From Curvibacter gracilis ATCC BAA-807 (GTDB lineage: Bacteria > Pseudomonadota > Gammaproteobacteria > Burkholderiales > Burkholderiaceae_C): a DNA stretch of 64,000 nt. Below, one piece after another: positions 46,476 through 58,472 of this stretch. The stretch spans positions 124,001 through 188,000 of the forward strand of contig NZ_JADZ01000015.1 in the NCBI RefSeq assembly GCF_000518645.1, given 5' to 3'. Below the pieces are notes generated by a model that was not told the DNA's origin, made no database searches, and saw only the letters and a program-made list of their open reading frames with translations. How positions within the stretch are numbered: position 1 is the first letter of the stretch; every line of letters starts with the position of its first letter. The position numbers and the translations under genes are program-made.

Positions 46476-47456
46476 TCAGATGTGGGTGGCCAGCCAGCCT
46501 CCGACGGCCTCTGGCATGCCCCGTACATGGCCTGGCAATCGTCCATGCGGGAAGCCGACATGGCCCCCATGAGCCGGTTGCCACAGGGTGACCTGCTCGC
46601 CTACCTCGGCCTGGCTCGGCAGGCACCAGGCCGGCACAAAGGGGTCGTTGCGGGCGTTGACCACCAGAGCAGGCACACGAATGCTCGCCAGATGGGGTTT
46701 GGCGGAGGCGCGGGCCCAATAGTCTTCCGTGCTGCGAAAGCCGTGCAGCGGCGCGGTGAACACATTGTCGAACTCGTACAGGTCACGCGCGCTGGCCAGG
46801 GCTTGGGGGTCGAACAGGCCTGGGAACTGGGCCAGTTTCTGCAGGGCCTTGGGCTTCATGGTGTTGAGGAACATGCGCGTGTACACCAACCGGTTGAAGC
46901 CCCGCCCGATGGCCCACCCACCTGCGGCCAGATCGATCGGCGAGCAGACCGCCGCCACACCCTGCACCACCTGTGCCGCCGTGTGACCGGCCTCCTCGGC
47001 CCAGCGCAGCAAGGCATTGCCCCCGAGTGAGATGCCCACCGCGATCAAAGGCCCACCGTGGACCTCTTTCAGGCGCGACAGCACCCAGCCGATCTCCTCA
47101 TGATCACCCGAATGGTAGGCCCGAGGCGCCCTGTTGATCTCGCCGCTGCAACCTCTGAAATGGGGCACCGCGTAGGCCCAGCCTTGCTCGCGGGCGTAGT
47201 CGGCGAATGCCTCGGCATAGTGGCTGCGGGAGGACCCTTCCAGGCCATGGAACAGCACCAGCATGGGGCTGGCGGCCGTGGCCTCCTGTGCGGGGGACGT
47301 CTGCAGGAAATCGACATCGATGAAGTCGGCATCCGGCGTATCCCAACGCTCTCGCCGGTAGCGGGGCGGGTGACCGAAGACGCGGCGGGAAAAGAGTGCC
47401 GGCCAGATGGTTTGCAGGTTGCCGCCAGGCACCCAGGCGGGAGCGACGTAATTCAT
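46476..47456 (-). CDS. YheT-family alpha/beta hydrolase
   Basis: A 326-residue hydrolase of the YheT/ABHD1-3 group. The hallmark N-terminus PAWVPGGNLQTIWPALFSR is followed by the oxyanion segment LFHGLEGSS (68-76) and nucleophile S143 in GISLGGN. The Asp (NARNDPFVP) and His (HGGHVGF) complete the triad. ATG 47456 is chosen because the family N-terminus begins there. The physiological substrate of bacterial YheT is not established. It is co-directional with the DUF-type gene. Confidence 0.88.
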   Translation of the reverse strand: MNYVAPAWVPGGNLQTIWPALFSRRVFGHPPRYRRERWDTPDADFIDVDFLQTSPAQEATAASPMLVLFHGLEGSSRSHYAEAFADYAREQGWAYAVPHFRGCSGEINRAPRAYHSGDHEEIGWVLSRLKEVHGGPLIAVGISLGGNALLRWAEEAGHTAAQVVQGVAAVCSPIDLAAGGWAIGRGFNRLVYTRMFLNTMKPKALQKLAQFPGLFDPQALASARDLYEFDNVFTAPLHGFRSTEDYWARASAKPHLASIRVPALVVNARNDPFVPAWCLPSQAEVGEQVTLWQPAHGGHVGFPHGRLPGHVRGMPEAVGGWLATHI

Positions 47457-47481
47457 CAACACGGTTTGGTTGCGCTTTCCC

Positions 47482-47931
47482 TCAATGCAGGACGGCCGGG
47501 CCATCCGTCAATGGCAAGGGCTTGTGCGGCGTGCCGGGGCTGGCGTGGTGGGCCACCATGCGCCATCCCTGAGCGGTCTTGTGATAGACGTTGGTGGCGA
47601 TCACCCAGGCCTCGTGCCGGCCGGCCGGGGTGTCGATTTCAATGCGCTCGATCACGCTGTGAACCGAGCTGGCCAGGGCCTCCACGGATTGCACATGCTC
47701 CAGGTGAACGGGCACGGCCCCATGCGACAGCAAGGCTTCGAAAGCGGCGCGGATGGCTCCGGCACCGATCAGCCGGGCCCCGCCTGGATGCACGCAGACG
47801 ATGTCGTCCTCATCGGCCCAGCAAGCCATCAACTGAGCGACATCCCCTTTTTGCAAGGCGTCGTAAAACGCCACTTCGACTTCAGCGGCAGAGCCGCCTA
47901 CGGTGATGGCCTGAAGTTTGGCTTTGGGCAT
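47482..47931 (-). CDS. NTF2/SnoaL-like protein (DUF4440 type)
   Basis: A 149-residue single-domain protein with the NTF2-like fold. The N-terminal helix (AAEVEVAFYDALQKGDVAQLMACWADEDDIVCVHPGG) and the late strands ATNVYHKTAQGWRMVAHHAS are typical of small SnoaL/DUF4440 proteins. These act as isomerases, hydrolases or binding modules. It lies 25 bases upstream of the YheT-like ATG in the same direction. No specific function is assignable. Confidence 0.8.
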   Translation of the reverse strand: MPKAKLQAITVGGSAAEVEVAFYDALQKGDVAQLMACWADEDDIVCVHPGGARLIGAGAIRAAFEALLSHGAVPVHLEHVQSVEALASSVHSVIERIEIDTPAGRHEAWVIATNVYHKTAQGWRMVAHHASPGTPHKPLPLTDGPAVLH

Positions 47932-48020
47932 GGCGATGGGTGGGGTGTCGCTGGGGGCCTTTATTCTGCCGTGCTTTGCCCGGGTCGAGGCGCCCCATCA
48001 GGGGGTAGCCCCAAAAACAA

Positions 48021-48048
48021 AACCCCGTGCAGTTGAGGGCACGGGGTT
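48021..48048 (-). terminator. Rho-independent terminator of the atp operon
   Basis: Perfect 10-bp arms AACCCCGTGC / GCACGGGGTT enclose an 8-base loop. Read leftward they are followed by TTGTTTTTGG. It lies about 50 bases past the atpC stop. Confidence 0.85.
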
Positions 48049-48098
48049 GATGCGGAGTCCGCGCCATGCACCAGGGCATGGGCGAAAGCCGGGGCGCT

Positions 48099-48515
48099 TC
48101 AGCGCTTTTGGCGGAACTTGCGCAGTGCGGCAATCTGAGCAGCCATGACGGCCAGCTCGGACTGGGCACGGGCCAAGTCGATGTCGCTCTTGGCGTTCTT
48201 GATGGCCTCTTCGGCCGCTGCGCGGGCCTGGTTGGCCTTTTCTTCGTCGAGATCCTTGCCGCGGATGGCGGTGTCGGACAGAACGGTCACGCAGTTCGGC
48301 TGCACTTCAAGAATGCCACCGGCCACGAACACGAATTCTTCACCGCCGTCAGCCGTCTCGATGCGCACCGAGCCGGGTTTGATACGGGTGATGAGGGGCG
48401 TGTGGCCCGGCAGAATACCGAGTTCGCCAGCTTCACCAGGCAAGGCCACAAACTTGGCTTCGCCCGAGAAGATCGACTCTTCGGCACTCACAACGTCAAC
48501 ATGAATGGTTGCCAT
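48099..48515 (-). CDS. atpC: ATP synthase F1 epsilon subunit
   Basis: Central-stalk subunit of 138 residues that couples and inhibits F1. The beta-sandwich domain is visible ([40 protein letters not shown]), followed by the two-helix C-terminal domain ([21 protein letters not shown]). ATG 48515 matches the conserved [10 protein letters not shown] start. It is the last gene of the operon, 75 bases after atpD. Confidence 0.96.
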   Translation of the reverse strand: MATIHVDVVSAEESIFSGEAKFVALPGEAGELGILPGHTPLITRIKPGSVRIETADGGEEFVFVAGGILEVQPNCVTVLSDTAIRGKDLDEEKANQARAAAEEAIKNAKSDIDLARAQSELAVMAAQIAALRKFRQKR

Positions 48516-48590
48516 GGCAATCCTTTTCTGGAGGCTTGACTGCACCGGAGAGTGGCTTTTTCAAGCCTGCCTCTCCGATGACAGAGGGCC

Positions 48591-50012
<1,422 letters not shown>

Positions 50013-50035
50013 TTAAACCGTGACGACGACGAGGG

Positions 50036-50902
50036 TCAAACCGCAGCCGCGCCGGAGACGATTTCCGAAAGTTCTTTCGTGATCGCTGCCTGACGGGTCT
50101 TGTTGTAGACCAGCTTCAATTCGCCGATGACACTGCCCGCGTTGTCGGTCGCGGCCTTCATGGCCACCATGCGCGCCGACTGTTCGGATGCCATGTTTTC
50201 TGCCACGGCCTGGTAGATCAGGGATTCAACATAGCGAACCAGCAGATCGTCGATGACGGCCTGAGCATCGGGCTCGTAGATGTAGTCCCAACCATGTTCG
50301 GTCTTTTCGGCCACCATCTTGTCGGCAGACAGGGGCAGCAACTGCTCCAGCACCGACTCTTGCTTCATGGTGTTGATGAACTTGGTGTAACCCAGGTAGA
50401 CCGCATTGATGCGGCCTTCTGCGTAGGCATCCAAGAGCACCTTCACGGGGCCGATCAACTTGTCCAGATGCGGGGTATCACCCAGACCCGTGACGTGCGA
50501 AACCACTTTCGCGCCGACACGGTTCAGGAAACCCAGACCCTTGTTGCCGATGGCGACGGCCTCGACCGACACGCCTGCACCTTGCAGTTCGCGCAGCTTG
50601 GTCGTCACGGCACGCAACACGTTGGTGTTCATGCCACCGCACAAGCCCTTGTCGGTCGTGACCACGATCACCCCGGCGGTCTTCGCATCGTTCGTCTTCA
50701 TGAACGGATGCGTGTACTCGGGGTTGGCCTGACCCAGGTTGGCGGCAACGTTGCGGATCTTTTCGCTGTAAGGACGGGCAGCACGCATCCGGTCCTGCGC
50801 CTTGCGCATCTTGGATGCGGCCACCATTTCCATGGCCTTGGTGATCTTCTTGGTGTTTTCCACCGATTTGATCTTGCCGCGTATTTCCTTGCCTGCTGCC
50901 AT
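50036..50902 (-). CDS. atpG: ATP synthase F1 gamma subunit
   Basis: Rotor-shaft subunit of 288 residues. Conserved terminal coiled-coil ends are seen: the N-terminal [33 protein letters not shown] and the C-terminal [34 protein letters not shown]. It sits between atpA and atpD in the standard order. Confidence 0.97.
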   Translation of the reverse strand: MAAGKEIRGKIKSVENTKKITKAMEMVAASKMRKAQDRMRAARPYSEKIRNVAANLGQANPEYTHPFMKTNDAKTAGVIVVTTDKGLCGGMNTNVLRAVTTKLRELQGAGVSVEAVAIGNKGLGFLNRVGAKVVSHVTGLGDTPHLDKLIGPVKVLLDAYAEGRINAVYLGYTKFINTMKQESVLEQLLPLSADKMVAEKTEHGWDYIYEPDAQAVIDDLLVRYVESLIYQAVAENMASEQSARMVAMKAATDNAGSVIGELKLVYNKTRQAAITKELSEIVSGAAAV

Positions 50903-50942
50903 ATGTGCTCCTAAAGCGTTTGTTGGGTGCTTGGAGAGCTAC

Positions 50943-52496
50943 TTAAGCAAACGACTTCTTGAACGCACCAATGGCAGCGGTCAGTTCAGCTTCAGCGTCC
51001 TTGTCCAGGGCCTTGTCCTTCTCGAGCTTGGCGATCAGGGCAGCGTGGCTGGTCTTCAGGAACTGGTGCAGGCCGTGTTCGAAGGCCAGAACCTTCTTGA
51101 CGTCGATGTCATCCAGGAAACCCTTGTTGACCGCGAACAGCGTGGCACCCATCAGCGAGATGGGCAGCGGGCTGTACTGAGCCTGCTTGAGCAATTCGGT
51201 CACGCGGGCACCGCGGTCGAGCTGCTTGCGGGTGGCTTCGTCCAGGTCGGAAGCGAACTGCGCGAAGGCAGCCAATTCACGGTACTGGGCCAAGTCGGTA
51301 CGGATACCACCGGACAGGTTCTTGATCAGCTTGGTCTGGGCAGCACCACCGACGCGCGACACCGAGATACCGGCGTTGATGGCGGGGCGGATACCGGCGT
51401 TGAACAGGCTGGTTTCCAGGAAGATCTGGCCGTCGGTGATCGAGATCACGTTGGTCGGAACGAAGGCGGACACGTCACCGGCTTGGGTTTCGATCACGGG
51501 GAGAGCGGTCAGCGAACCGGTCTTGCCCTTGACTTCGCCCTTGGTGAAGGCTTCCACGTAGTCGGCGTTCACGCGAGCGGCGCGTTCGAGCAGACGGCTG
51601 TGGAGATAGAACACGTCGCCAGGGAAAGCTTCACGGCCTGGAGGACGGCGCAGCAGCAGCGAAACCTGACGGTAGGCCACAGCTTGCTTCGACAGATCGT
51701 CATAAACGATCAGCGCGTCTTCACCGCGGTCGCGGAAATATTCGCCCATCGTGCAGCCCGAGTAGGCCGACACGTACTGCATGGCAGCCGATTCAGAGGC
51801 CGAGGCAGCCACCACGATGGTGTAGTCCATGGCGCCAGCTTGCTCGAGGGCACGCACGACGTTCTTGATGGACGAAGCCTTCTGACCAATCGCGACGTAC
51901 ACGCAGGTGACGCCTTGGCCCTTCTGGTTGATGATGGCGTCGATGGCCACAGCGGTCTTGCCGGTCTGGCGGTCACCAATGATCAGCTCGCGCTGACCAC
52001 GGCCCACGGGCACCATCGAGTCGATGGACTTCAGACCGGTTTGCAGCGGCTGGCCCACGGATTCACGGGCGATCACACCAGGTGCCACCTTTTCGATCAC
52101 GTCGGTCAACTTGGCGTTGATCGGACCCTTGCCGTCGATAGGCTGGCCCAGGGCGTTCACCACGCGGCCAATCAGTTCGGGGCCGACGGGCACTTCCAGA
52201 ATACGGCCCGTGCACTTCACGGTGTCGCCTTCGGAGATGTGCTCGTACTCGCCCAGAATCACGGCGCCGACAGAGTCGCGCTCCAGGTTCAGGGCCAGGC
52301 CATACGAAGGCACGCCTTCAGCATTGGCCGGGAATTCGAGCATTTCGCCCTGCATCACGTCAGACAGGCCATGCACGCGAACGATACCGTCGGTCACGGA
52401 CACCACGGTGCCCTGGTTGCGGATGTCAGCGCTGCCAGCCAGCCCTTCGATGCGGCTCTTGATCAATTCAGAAATTTCTGCGGGATTGAGTTGCAT
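50943..52496 (-). CDS. atpA: ATP synthase F1 alpha subunit
   Basis: Regulatory nucleotide-binding subunit of 517 residues. The P-loop is [11 protein letters not shown]. Other conserved blocks are [53 protein letters not shown] and [16 protein letters not shown] purine-rich GAAGGAAAGAG precedes the ATG. It is immediately downstream of atpH. Confidence 0.98.
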   Translation of the reverse strand: MQLNPAEISELIKSRIEGLAGSADIRNQGTVVSVTDGIVRVHGLSDVMQGEMLEFPANAEGVPSYGLALNLERDSVGAVILGEYEHISEGDTVKCTGRILEVPVGPELIGRVVNALGQPIDGKGPINAKLTDVIEKVAPGVIARESVGQPLQTGLKSIDSMVPVGRGQRELIIGDRQTGKTAVAIDAIINQKGQGVTCVYVAIGQKASSIKNVVRALEQAGAMDYTIVVAASASESAAMQYVSAYSGCTMGEYFRDRGEDALIVYDDLSKQAVAYRQVSLLLRRPPGREAFPGDVFYLHSRLLERAARVNADYVEAFTKGEVKGKTGSLTALPVIETQAGDVSAFVPTNVISITDGQIFLETSLFNAGIRPAINAGISVSRVGGAAQTKLIKNLSGGIRTDLAQYRELAAFAQFASDLDEATRKQLDRGARVTELLKQAQYSPLPISLMGATLFAVNKGFLDDIDVKKVLAFEHGLHQFLKTSHAALIAKLEKDKALDKDAEAELTAAIGAFKKSFA

Positions 52497-52541
52497 GACT
52501 CTTTCCTTCTTTCTTTGTTTAGCCGAGGCACAAGGCCGCGG

Positions 52542-53084
52542 TTACGCGGCCAGGGCCGCTTTCATTTGTTCGAGGCGCGCTTTGACCGAGGTGTCGAGCA
52601 CTTCGTCACCCACTGCCACACGGACACCACCAATCAAGGTGCTGTCGGTTTCGACGGACAGGTTGAGCTTGCGGCCAAAACGCTTTTCGAGCGAGGCGGC
52701 GAGGTCTGCCAGGGCAGCACCATCGATCGGGAATGCGCTGTACACGACGGCATCCGACGAACCGCTCTGGGCATTGACCAGCTTGCGGAACTGGGCAGCG
52801 ACTTCGGGCAGCGCCTGCAGACGACCGTTGTCGATCACCGTGCGCAGGAAGTTCTTGCCCTGATCGGGCAGAACGTACTTGGTCAGGCCGGCCACCAGGT
52901 CAAAGACCTGCTGGGCACTGACCTTCGGGCTCTCGGCAAACTGCTTGAGCTGGGCGTCGGCTGCAATCGCAGCCAGCTCGTCCAGCCAGCCGGCCGTGGC
53001 GTTGAGGTCAACGCCGGCGGTCGAGGTGCTGGCCTTGAACAAGGCCTCGGCGTAAGGACGGGCAATGGTGGCGAGTTCAGCCAT
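52542..53084 (-). CDS. atpH: ATP synthase F1 delta subunit
   Basis: Peripheral-stalk connector of 180 residues. The N-terminal helical domain begins [15 protein letters not shown]. The family signature region is [33 protein letters not shown]. It starts 9 bases after the atpF stop in the standard order. Confidence 0.96.
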   Translation of the reverse strand: MAELATIARPYAEALFKASTSTAGVDLNATAGWLDELAAIAADAQLKQFAESPKVSAQQVFDLVAGLTKYVLPDQGKNFLRTVIDNGRLQALPEVAAQFRKLVNAQSGSSDAVVYSAFPIDGAALADLAASLEKRFGRKLNLSVETDSTLIGGVRVAVGDEVLDTSVKARLEQMKAALAA

Positions 53085-53093
53085 GGTTGCTCC

Positions 53094-53564
53094 TTACAGC
53101 TCAGTCTTCAGGCGATTCAGCAGATCGGCGTGAACGCCGGCATCGACTTCCTTGCGCAGGATTTGCTCGGCACCCTTGACGGCCAGCACGGCGACCTGCT
53201 CACGCAGGGCCTCGCGGGCCTTGACCGATTGCTGCTCGGCCTCGGCCTTGGCAGCGGCAACGATCTTGTTGCCTTCTTCGGTGGCACGGGCCTTGGCCTC
53301 GTCGATGATGGCCTGAGCACGACGCTCGGCATCAGCCAGACGCGATGCAGTTTCGGTGCTGGCGGCGGCCAATTCCTTCTTCACGCGCTGGTCGGCAGCG
53401 GCGAGTTCGGTTTTGGCACGGTCGGCAGCAGCGAGACCATCGGCGATTTTCTGGGCACGTTCATCCAGCGCTTTCGCGATCGGGGGCCACACGAATTTCA
53501 TCGTGAACCACACCAAGATCAGGAATACGATGGCCTGAATGAACAGGGTCGCATTGATACTCAC
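53094..53564 (-). CDS. atpF: ATP synthase Fo b subunit
   Basis: Peripheral-stalk subunit of 156 residues. A single N-terminal membrane helix ([25 protein letters not shown]) is followed by a long charged Ala/Glu/Lys-rich coiled coil ([29 protein letters not shown]). Length and position are standard. Confidence 0.96.
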   Translation of the reverse strand: MSINATLFIQAIVFLILVWFTMKFVWPPIAKALDERAQKIADGLAAADRAKTELAAADQRVKKELAAASTETASRLADAERRAQAIIDEAKARATEEGNKIVAAAKAEAEQQSVKAREALREQVAVLAVKGAEQILRKEVDAGVHADLLNRLKTEL

Positions 53565-53598
53565 GGCAACACCTTTCTAGAGTGGCGTTGAACGGGAA

Positions 53599-53880
<282 letters not shown>

Positions 53881-53943
53881 TTAAGAAACGGATGGTTGAG
53901 GAAAGAAAAAACGAAACGAAATCAGAGGGCGCCTGGTGAGCGC

Positions 53944-54822
53944 TTAGTGGGCGTTGTGCGCCTGACCCAGGTAGATCAATGCGAGCATCATGAAAATGAA
54001 GGCTTGCAGCGTGATCACGAGGATGTGGAACAGCGTCCAGATGGTGCCGGCGATGACGTGGCCGACAGGCAGCAGAACACCAGAGAGCGACAGCGCAGCG
54101 GCGCCACCCATCAAGGCGATCAACATGAACACCAGTTCGCCAGCGTACATGTTGCCGAACAGTCGCATGCCGTGGGACACGGTATTGGCAACGTATTCGA
54201 TGATTTGCATCAAGAGGTTGATCACGCCCAGAACCAGGGCAAAGATAGGATTCTTGCTGGTGCCGAAAGGAGCAGACACCAGTTCGTGAGCCCAGCCGCC
54301 GGCGCCCTTGATCTTGATGCTGTACCAGAAGCGCAGCAACAGGACGGCAAAAGCCAGGCCCAGGGTGGTGGAGAGGTCAGCGGTCGGAACGACGCGCAGG
54401 AATGCGTGATGGGCATCGTGGCCGGCCGACTCATAGGCCTTGCCCCACAGCGCGGGCAGCAGGTCGACAGGCAGCATGTCCATGAAGTTCATCAGGAAGA
54501 TCCAGACGAAAACAGTCAGACCCAGGGGAGCGATGAACTTGCGGCTCTCGGCGCTGTGGATATTGGCCTTGGCCTGGTTGTCGACCATTTCAACCAAGAT
54601 TTCCACAGCGGCTTGGAAGCGACCCGGCACACCCGAAGTGGCCTTGCGTGCAGCGGTCCAGAGCAAGACCAGCGCCACGACACCCAGCAGACCGGCAACG
54701 ACCAACGAATCAAAGTTGATGACCGAAAAATCAACAATAGCCTTCTGCTGGACGTTCTGCAGATGCTGCAAGTGGTGAACGATGTACTCACTTGCTGTCG
54801 GACCGTGTTCTGCTGCGCTCAT
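53944..54822 (-). CDS. atpB: ATP synthase Fo a subunit
   Basis: Stator membrane subunit of 292 residues forming the proton half-channels. The essential Arg region is visible as HGMRLFGNMYAGELVFMLIA, with LMNFMDMLPVDLLP and an aromatic-rich C-terminal helix (LQAFIFMMLALIYLGQAH). It is encoded between atpI and atpE. Confidence 0.96.
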   Translation of the reverse strand: MSAAEHGPTASEYIVHHLQHLQNVQQKAIVDFSVINFDSLVVAGLLGVVALVLLWTAARKATSGVPGRFQAAVEILVEMVDNQAKANIHSAESRKFIAPLGLTVFVWIFLMNFMDMLPVDLLPALWGKAYESAGHDAHHAFLRVVPTADLSTTLGLAFAVLLLRFWYSIKIKGAGGWAHELVSAPFGTSKNPIFALVLGVINLLMQIIEYVANTVSHGMRLFGNMYAGELVFMLIALMGGAAALSLSGVLLPVGHVIAGTIWTLFHILVITLQAFIFMMLALIYLGQAHNAH

Positions 54823-54858
54823 CTTTCAACTCTTTCCTTTGACTCTTCTCGCGAAGAG

Positions 54859-55332
54859 TCAATTCGGTTTAACAGACCTGGTCTGCACCCACAGTGCAAG
54901 CCAGTACATTTTCAGCGTGACAACCATGCCAGCCAGCAAAGCCAGCCAGACCACCTCGGGCAACACCCAAGGTGCAGCGGCCAGCAAGGCCACCGTCAGC
55001 ACGATCTTCACGAGCTCCCACCCAAACAACCCGGTGACCGCAGTACCCGGGTTGCCAGACGACATGTGCTTGCGCACCCCTCGGGCGAACAGTGCGGCAG
55101 GAATCACCACCGCCATCGCGCCGTAGGCAGCAGTCCAACCGGCTGCTGGCCGTCCCGTCAGGCCCCAGGCGGCCAAAGCCACCAGACACCCAACCAGAGC
55201 CTGAAGCGCTAGAACACGCACCAAGGAAACGGGCGCAATTCTTGCACGAAGCTGCTGCGCCTCTTCGGCAGTCAGCGGCTTGAAATCAGACTCTTCCGCC
55301 TCATCTTCAGGAACTGGCGCGATTGTGTTCAT
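54859..55332 (-). CDS. atpI: ATP synthase subunit I / AtpI-like protein
   Basis: First gene of the atp operon. It encodes 157 residues with four hydrophobic helices (for example LVRVLALQALVGCLVALAAWGLTG and LVKIVLTVALLAAAPWVLP) after a charged N-terminus of about 35 residues. UncI-type proteins assist assembly of the c ring and are weakly conserved, so the assignment rests partly on position. Confidence 0.85.
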   Translation of the reverse strand: MNTIAPVPEDEAEESDFKPLTAEEAQQLRARIAPVSLVRVLALQALVGCLVALAAWGLTGRPAAGWTAAYGAMAVVIPAALFARGVRKHMSSGNPGTAVTGLFGWELVKIVLTVALLAAAPWVLPEVVWLALLAGMVVTLKMYWLALWVQTRSVKPN

Positions 55333-55379
55333 TCTTGGTTACGCCAGGGTTACACGCCTGAATTTCAGCAAAGCCATTG

Positions 55380-55406
55380 ATTATAAGTAAAAACCCGCAA
55401 CGTCAA
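55380..55406 (-). promoter_or_regulatory. Putative sigma-70 promoter of the atp operon
   Basis: Read leftward: TTGACG (55406-55401), a 15-base spacer, then TATAAT (55385-55380), 48 bases before the atpI ATG. Both hexamers are near-perfect, but the spacer is two bases shorter than optimal. Confidence 0.6.
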
Positions 55407-55531
55407 CGCTTGTAAAGCACTCCACTCGGGAAAGGCCCTAGGTCAAAGGTGTTTTGACTTGGGATGAGCGAATGGACGGGCTTGGCAAGGCACGTCAGCA
55501 CGGCACCCAGGCCAGCGGGGATAATTTGACC

Positions 55532-56707
55532 ATGCAAGCACTACCCGACACCCTCTGCTACCTCAACGGCGACTATACCGCCCTCCAAGATGCCCGCATC
55601 AGCGTGCTTGATCGGGGCTTCATTTTTGGCGATGGCATCTATGAGGTCATCCCGGTCTACCAAGGCCGCCTTTTCCGCTTCGATGAACACCTGGCCCGGC
55701 TGACCCGCTCGCTGGCCGAGGTGCAGATTGCCAACCCCCACACGCCCGAGCAGTGGCGCCAGATTGCAGACACGCTGATCGAGCGCAATGCCGCCAAGGC
55801 CACGGGCGAGGAAACCGTCTACATCCAGGTGTCCAGAGGCGTTGCCCCGCGCGATCACGCCATGACCCAAGGCATCACCCCCACGGTGTTTGCCATGATC
55901 AACCCCTTGAAGTCCCAGTCCGCAAGCGCTCGCGAGCAAGGCGTGGCCTGCGTCACGGCCGAAGATTTCCGCTGGAAGAAGGGGCATATCAAAAGCACCA
56001 GCCTGCTCAGCGCCGTGCTGGCCCGCCAGATCAGCGTCGAAGCCGGTGCCACGGAGACCATCCTGTTACGGGACGGTTACCTCACCGAGGCCTCCTCCAG
56101 CAACGTGTGGGTGGTGAAAGATGGCCGGGTGCTGGGTGCTCCGCGTGACGGCCTGGTGCTGGAGGGCATCCGCTACGGACTGATCGAAACGCTGTGCCAA
56201 GAGGCCAACATCCCCTTCGAGCTGCGCCGCATCAGCGAGGCTGAATTGCGCGATGCCGACGAGGTGCTGCTGTCGTCCGCCACCAAGGAGGTTCTGCCCG
56301 TGTCACGCCTTGACGGCCAAGCGGTGGGCAGCGGTCGCCCCGGGCCGGTTTATGCCCAGCTCTATGCCGGCTACCAACGCGCCAAGCAAGGCGCGCCCGC
56401 GCCGGTCAGCAACACAGAGCCAACGGTAGCTGTCACGCCCCCTCCGGCACAAGAATCGCTGATCGAATTTCCCAGCCTGTTTCCGATCAAGGTGATGGGC
56501 CCCAAGGTGGAAGGGTTTGTGGAGACCATGACGGCCATCGCCACCGAGCACGACCCCAGCTTCGAGATGACGCGCGTGCAATTGCGCGATAGCTCGGGCG
56601 GCAAATACCTCAGCGTGACCCTGACCGTGACGGCCACCAGCCGCGAGCAGCTGGACAACCTGTACCGCGCCCTGACCGCCCACCCGCTGGCCAAGTACGT
56701 GCTCTGA
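55532..56707 (+). CDS. D-amino-acid aminotransferase fused to a YbeD/DUF493 domain
   Basis: A single open frame of 391 residues. Residues 1-285 are a fold-type IV PLP aminotransferase of the Dat type (YLNGDYTALQDARISVLDRGF, FGDGIYEVIPVYQG, catalytic K154 in GHIKSTSLL, YLTEASSSNVW). Such enzymes make D-Glu or D-Ala for peptidoglycan. After a Pro-rich linker (about 286-307), residues 308-391 match the small YbeD/DUF493 protein (ESLIEFPSLFPIKVMG to the C-terminus), usually a separate gene between dat and lipB. Between residues 284 and 320 there is no ATG, GTG or TTG codon, so the second domain has no obvious start of its own. ATG 55532 gives the usual Dat N-terminus. Confidence 0.88.
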   Translation: MQALPDTLCYLNGDYTALQDARISVLDRGFIFGDGIYEVIPVYQGRLFRFDEHLARLTRSLAEVQIANPHTPEQWRQIADTLIERNAAKATGEETVYIQVSRGVAPRDHAMTQGITPTVFAMINPLKSQSASAREQGVACVTAEDFRWKKGHIKSTSLLSAVLARQISVEAGATETILLRDGYLTEASSSNVWVVKDGRVLGAPRDGLVLEGIRYGLIETLCQEANIPFELRRISEAELRDADEVLLSSATKEVLPVSRLDGQAVGSGRPGPVYAQLYAGYQRAKQGAPAPVSNTEPTVAVTPPPAQESLIEFPSLFPIKVMGPKVEGFVETMTAIATEHDPSFEMTRVQLRDSSGGKYLSVTLTVTATSREQLDNLYRALTAHPLAKYVL

Positions 56708-56713
56708 GGCCCC

Positions 56714-57382
56714 ATGCAGTTGCGTACCCTGGGGCATGTGCCCTACGAGCCCACGCTGGAGGCCATGCGCGTCTTCACGGAGGGCCGCACCGAGCAAACG
56801 CCTGATGAGCTGTGGCTGTGCGAACACCCCCCGGTGTTCACACAGGGCCTGGCGGGCCTGGACAGCCACCTGCTGGCCCCGGGCGACATCCCGGTGGTGG
56901 CCACCAACCGCGGGGGCCAGGTCACCTTTCACGGGCCGGGGCAGGTGGTGGCCTACCCGCTGATCGACCTCCGACGGGCAGGCTACTACGTCAAGGAGTA
57001 TGTCTATCGCATCGAAGAGGCGGTGCTGCGCACCTTGATCCACTTTGGCGTGACCGGGCATCGGGTGGCCGGCGCGCCGGGCATCTATGTTCGCCTGGAT
57101 GACCCGTTCAGCCATGCGGCCCTGAGCGGCCCCATGCCGGAGCACGACCCTTTCCGGGGCTTGGGCAAGATCGCCGCACTCGGGATCAAGGTGAGTCGTC
57201 ACTGCACTTACCACGGTGTGGCACTCAATGTGGCGATGGACCTGTCGCCCTATCAACGCATCAACCCTTGTGGCTATGCGGGTCTGCAAACCGTGGACCT
57301 TTCTACAATCGGGGTTCAATCCACTTGGGAAGACGCAGCGGCGGTCCTGGGCCAGAAGCTCCAGACCTTCCTCGCGCCGTAA
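56714..57382 (+). CDS. lipB: Octanoyl-[acyl-carrier-protein]:protein N-octanoyltransferase
   Basis: Transfers octanoate from acyl-carrier protein to lipoyl domains. It has 222 residues. The substrate motif [13 protein letters not shown] (65-77), catalytic K152 ([18 protein letters not shown]) and acyl-binding C186 (INPCGYAGL) are all present. It starts 6 bases after the Dat-YbeD stop and ends 4 bases before lipA, a tight lipoate operon. Confidence 0.95.
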   Translation: MQLRTLGHVPYEPTLEAMRVFTEGRTEQTPDELWLCEHPPVFTQGLAGLDSHLLAPGDIPVVATNRGGQVTFHGPGQVVAYPLIDLRRAGYYVKEYVYRIEEAVLRTLIHFGVTGHRVAGAPGIYVRLDDPFSHAALSGPMPEHDPFRGLGKIAALGIKVSRHCTYHGVALNVAMDLSPYQRINPCGYAGLQTVDLSTIGVQSTWEDAAAVLGQKLQTFLAP

Positions 57383-57386
57383 TCAG

Positions 57387-58376
57387 ATGAGCACCAACGA
57401 AGTCGTTCGAGAAGCACAGGGCGTAGACGCCTACAACCCGCTGGCCAAGCAAAAAGCGGCGGCCAAGCTGTCCCGCATCCCTGTCAAGGTCGAGCAGGCT
57501 GAGGTGCTGAAAAAACCGGAATGGATCCGCGTCAAGGCGGGCTCGCCCACCACCCGCTTCTACGAAATCAAGCAGATCCTGCGCGAAAACAAGCTCAACA
57601 CCGTGTGCGAGGAGGCCTCCTGCCCCAACATCGGTGAGTGCTTTGGCAAGGGCACGGCCACCTTCATGATCATGGGTGACAAGTGCACGCGGCGCTGCCC
57701 GTTCTGCGATGTCGGCCATGGCCGACCCGATCCGCTGGACACCAGCGAACCCGAAAACCTGGCCAAGACGATTGCCCGCCTGAAGCTCAAGTACGTGGTG
57801 ATCACCAGCGTCGACCGCGACGATCTGCGCGACGGGGGCAGCGGTCACTTTGTGGAGTGCATCCGCCAGACCCGGGCGCTGTCGCCCACCACCCAGATCG
57901 AGATCCTGGTGCCGGACTTCCGTGGGCGTGACGACCGGGCGCTTGAAATCCTCAAGGCAGCACCACCGGATGTGATGAACCACAACCTGGAGACCGTGCC
58001 GCGCCTGTACAAAGAGGCCCGCCCCGGCTCGGATTACGCCTTCAGCCTGAACCTGCTCAAGAAGTTCAAGGCCCTGCACCCGGACGTGCCCACCAAGAGC
58101 GGCCTGATGGTGGGTCTGGGCGAGACCGATGAAGAAATTTTGCAGGTGATGCGCGACATGCGCGAACACGGCATCGACATGCTCACCATCGGCCAGTACC
58201 TGGCGCCGACGAACAGCCACCTGCCGGTGCGCCGCTACGTGCACCCGGACACCTTCAAGATGTTCGAGACCGAAGCCTACAAGATGGGCTTCAGCCATGC
58301 GGCCGTGGGCGCCATGGTCCGGTCCAGCTACCACGCAGACCAGCAAGCCGGGCACGTGCTCGAATCCAAGGCCTGA
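57387..58376 (+). CDS. lipA: Lipoyl synthase (radical SAM)
   Basis: Inserts two sulphur atoms into octanoyl chains. It has 329 residues. The auxiliary cluster Cys are C74, C79 and C85 ([12 protein letters not shown]). The radical-SAM Cys are C100, C104 and C107 (CTRRCPFC). The essential C-terminal Ser lies in [11 protein letters not shown] 57387 follows the lipB stop by 4 bases. The family-typical N-terminal extension with KLSRIPVKV is present. Confidence 0.96.
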   Translation: MSTNEVVREAQGVDAYNPLAKQKAAAKLSRIPVKVEQAEVLKKPEWIRVKAGSPTTRFYEIKQILRENKLNTVCEEASCPNIGECFGKGTATFMIMGDKCTRRCPFCDVGHGRPDPLDTSEPENLAKTIARLKLKYVVITSVDRDDLRDGGSGHFVECIRQTRALSPTTQIEILVPDFRGRDDRALEILKAAPPDVMNHNLETVPRLYKEARPGSDYAFSLNLLKKFKALHPDVPTKSGLMVGLGETDEEILQVMRDMREHGIDMLTIGQYLAPTNSHLPVRRYVHPDTFKMFETEAYKMGFSHAAVGAMVRSSYHADQQAGHVLESKA

Positions 58377-58472
58377 GCCACCCAGGCCATCCTGCCAACC
58401 CTCACAGCATCGTCAAGGGCTTGGCAGGGCCTCCGGCTGTCGACCTCGAACCGCAGTGCCACGCACCGCAGG

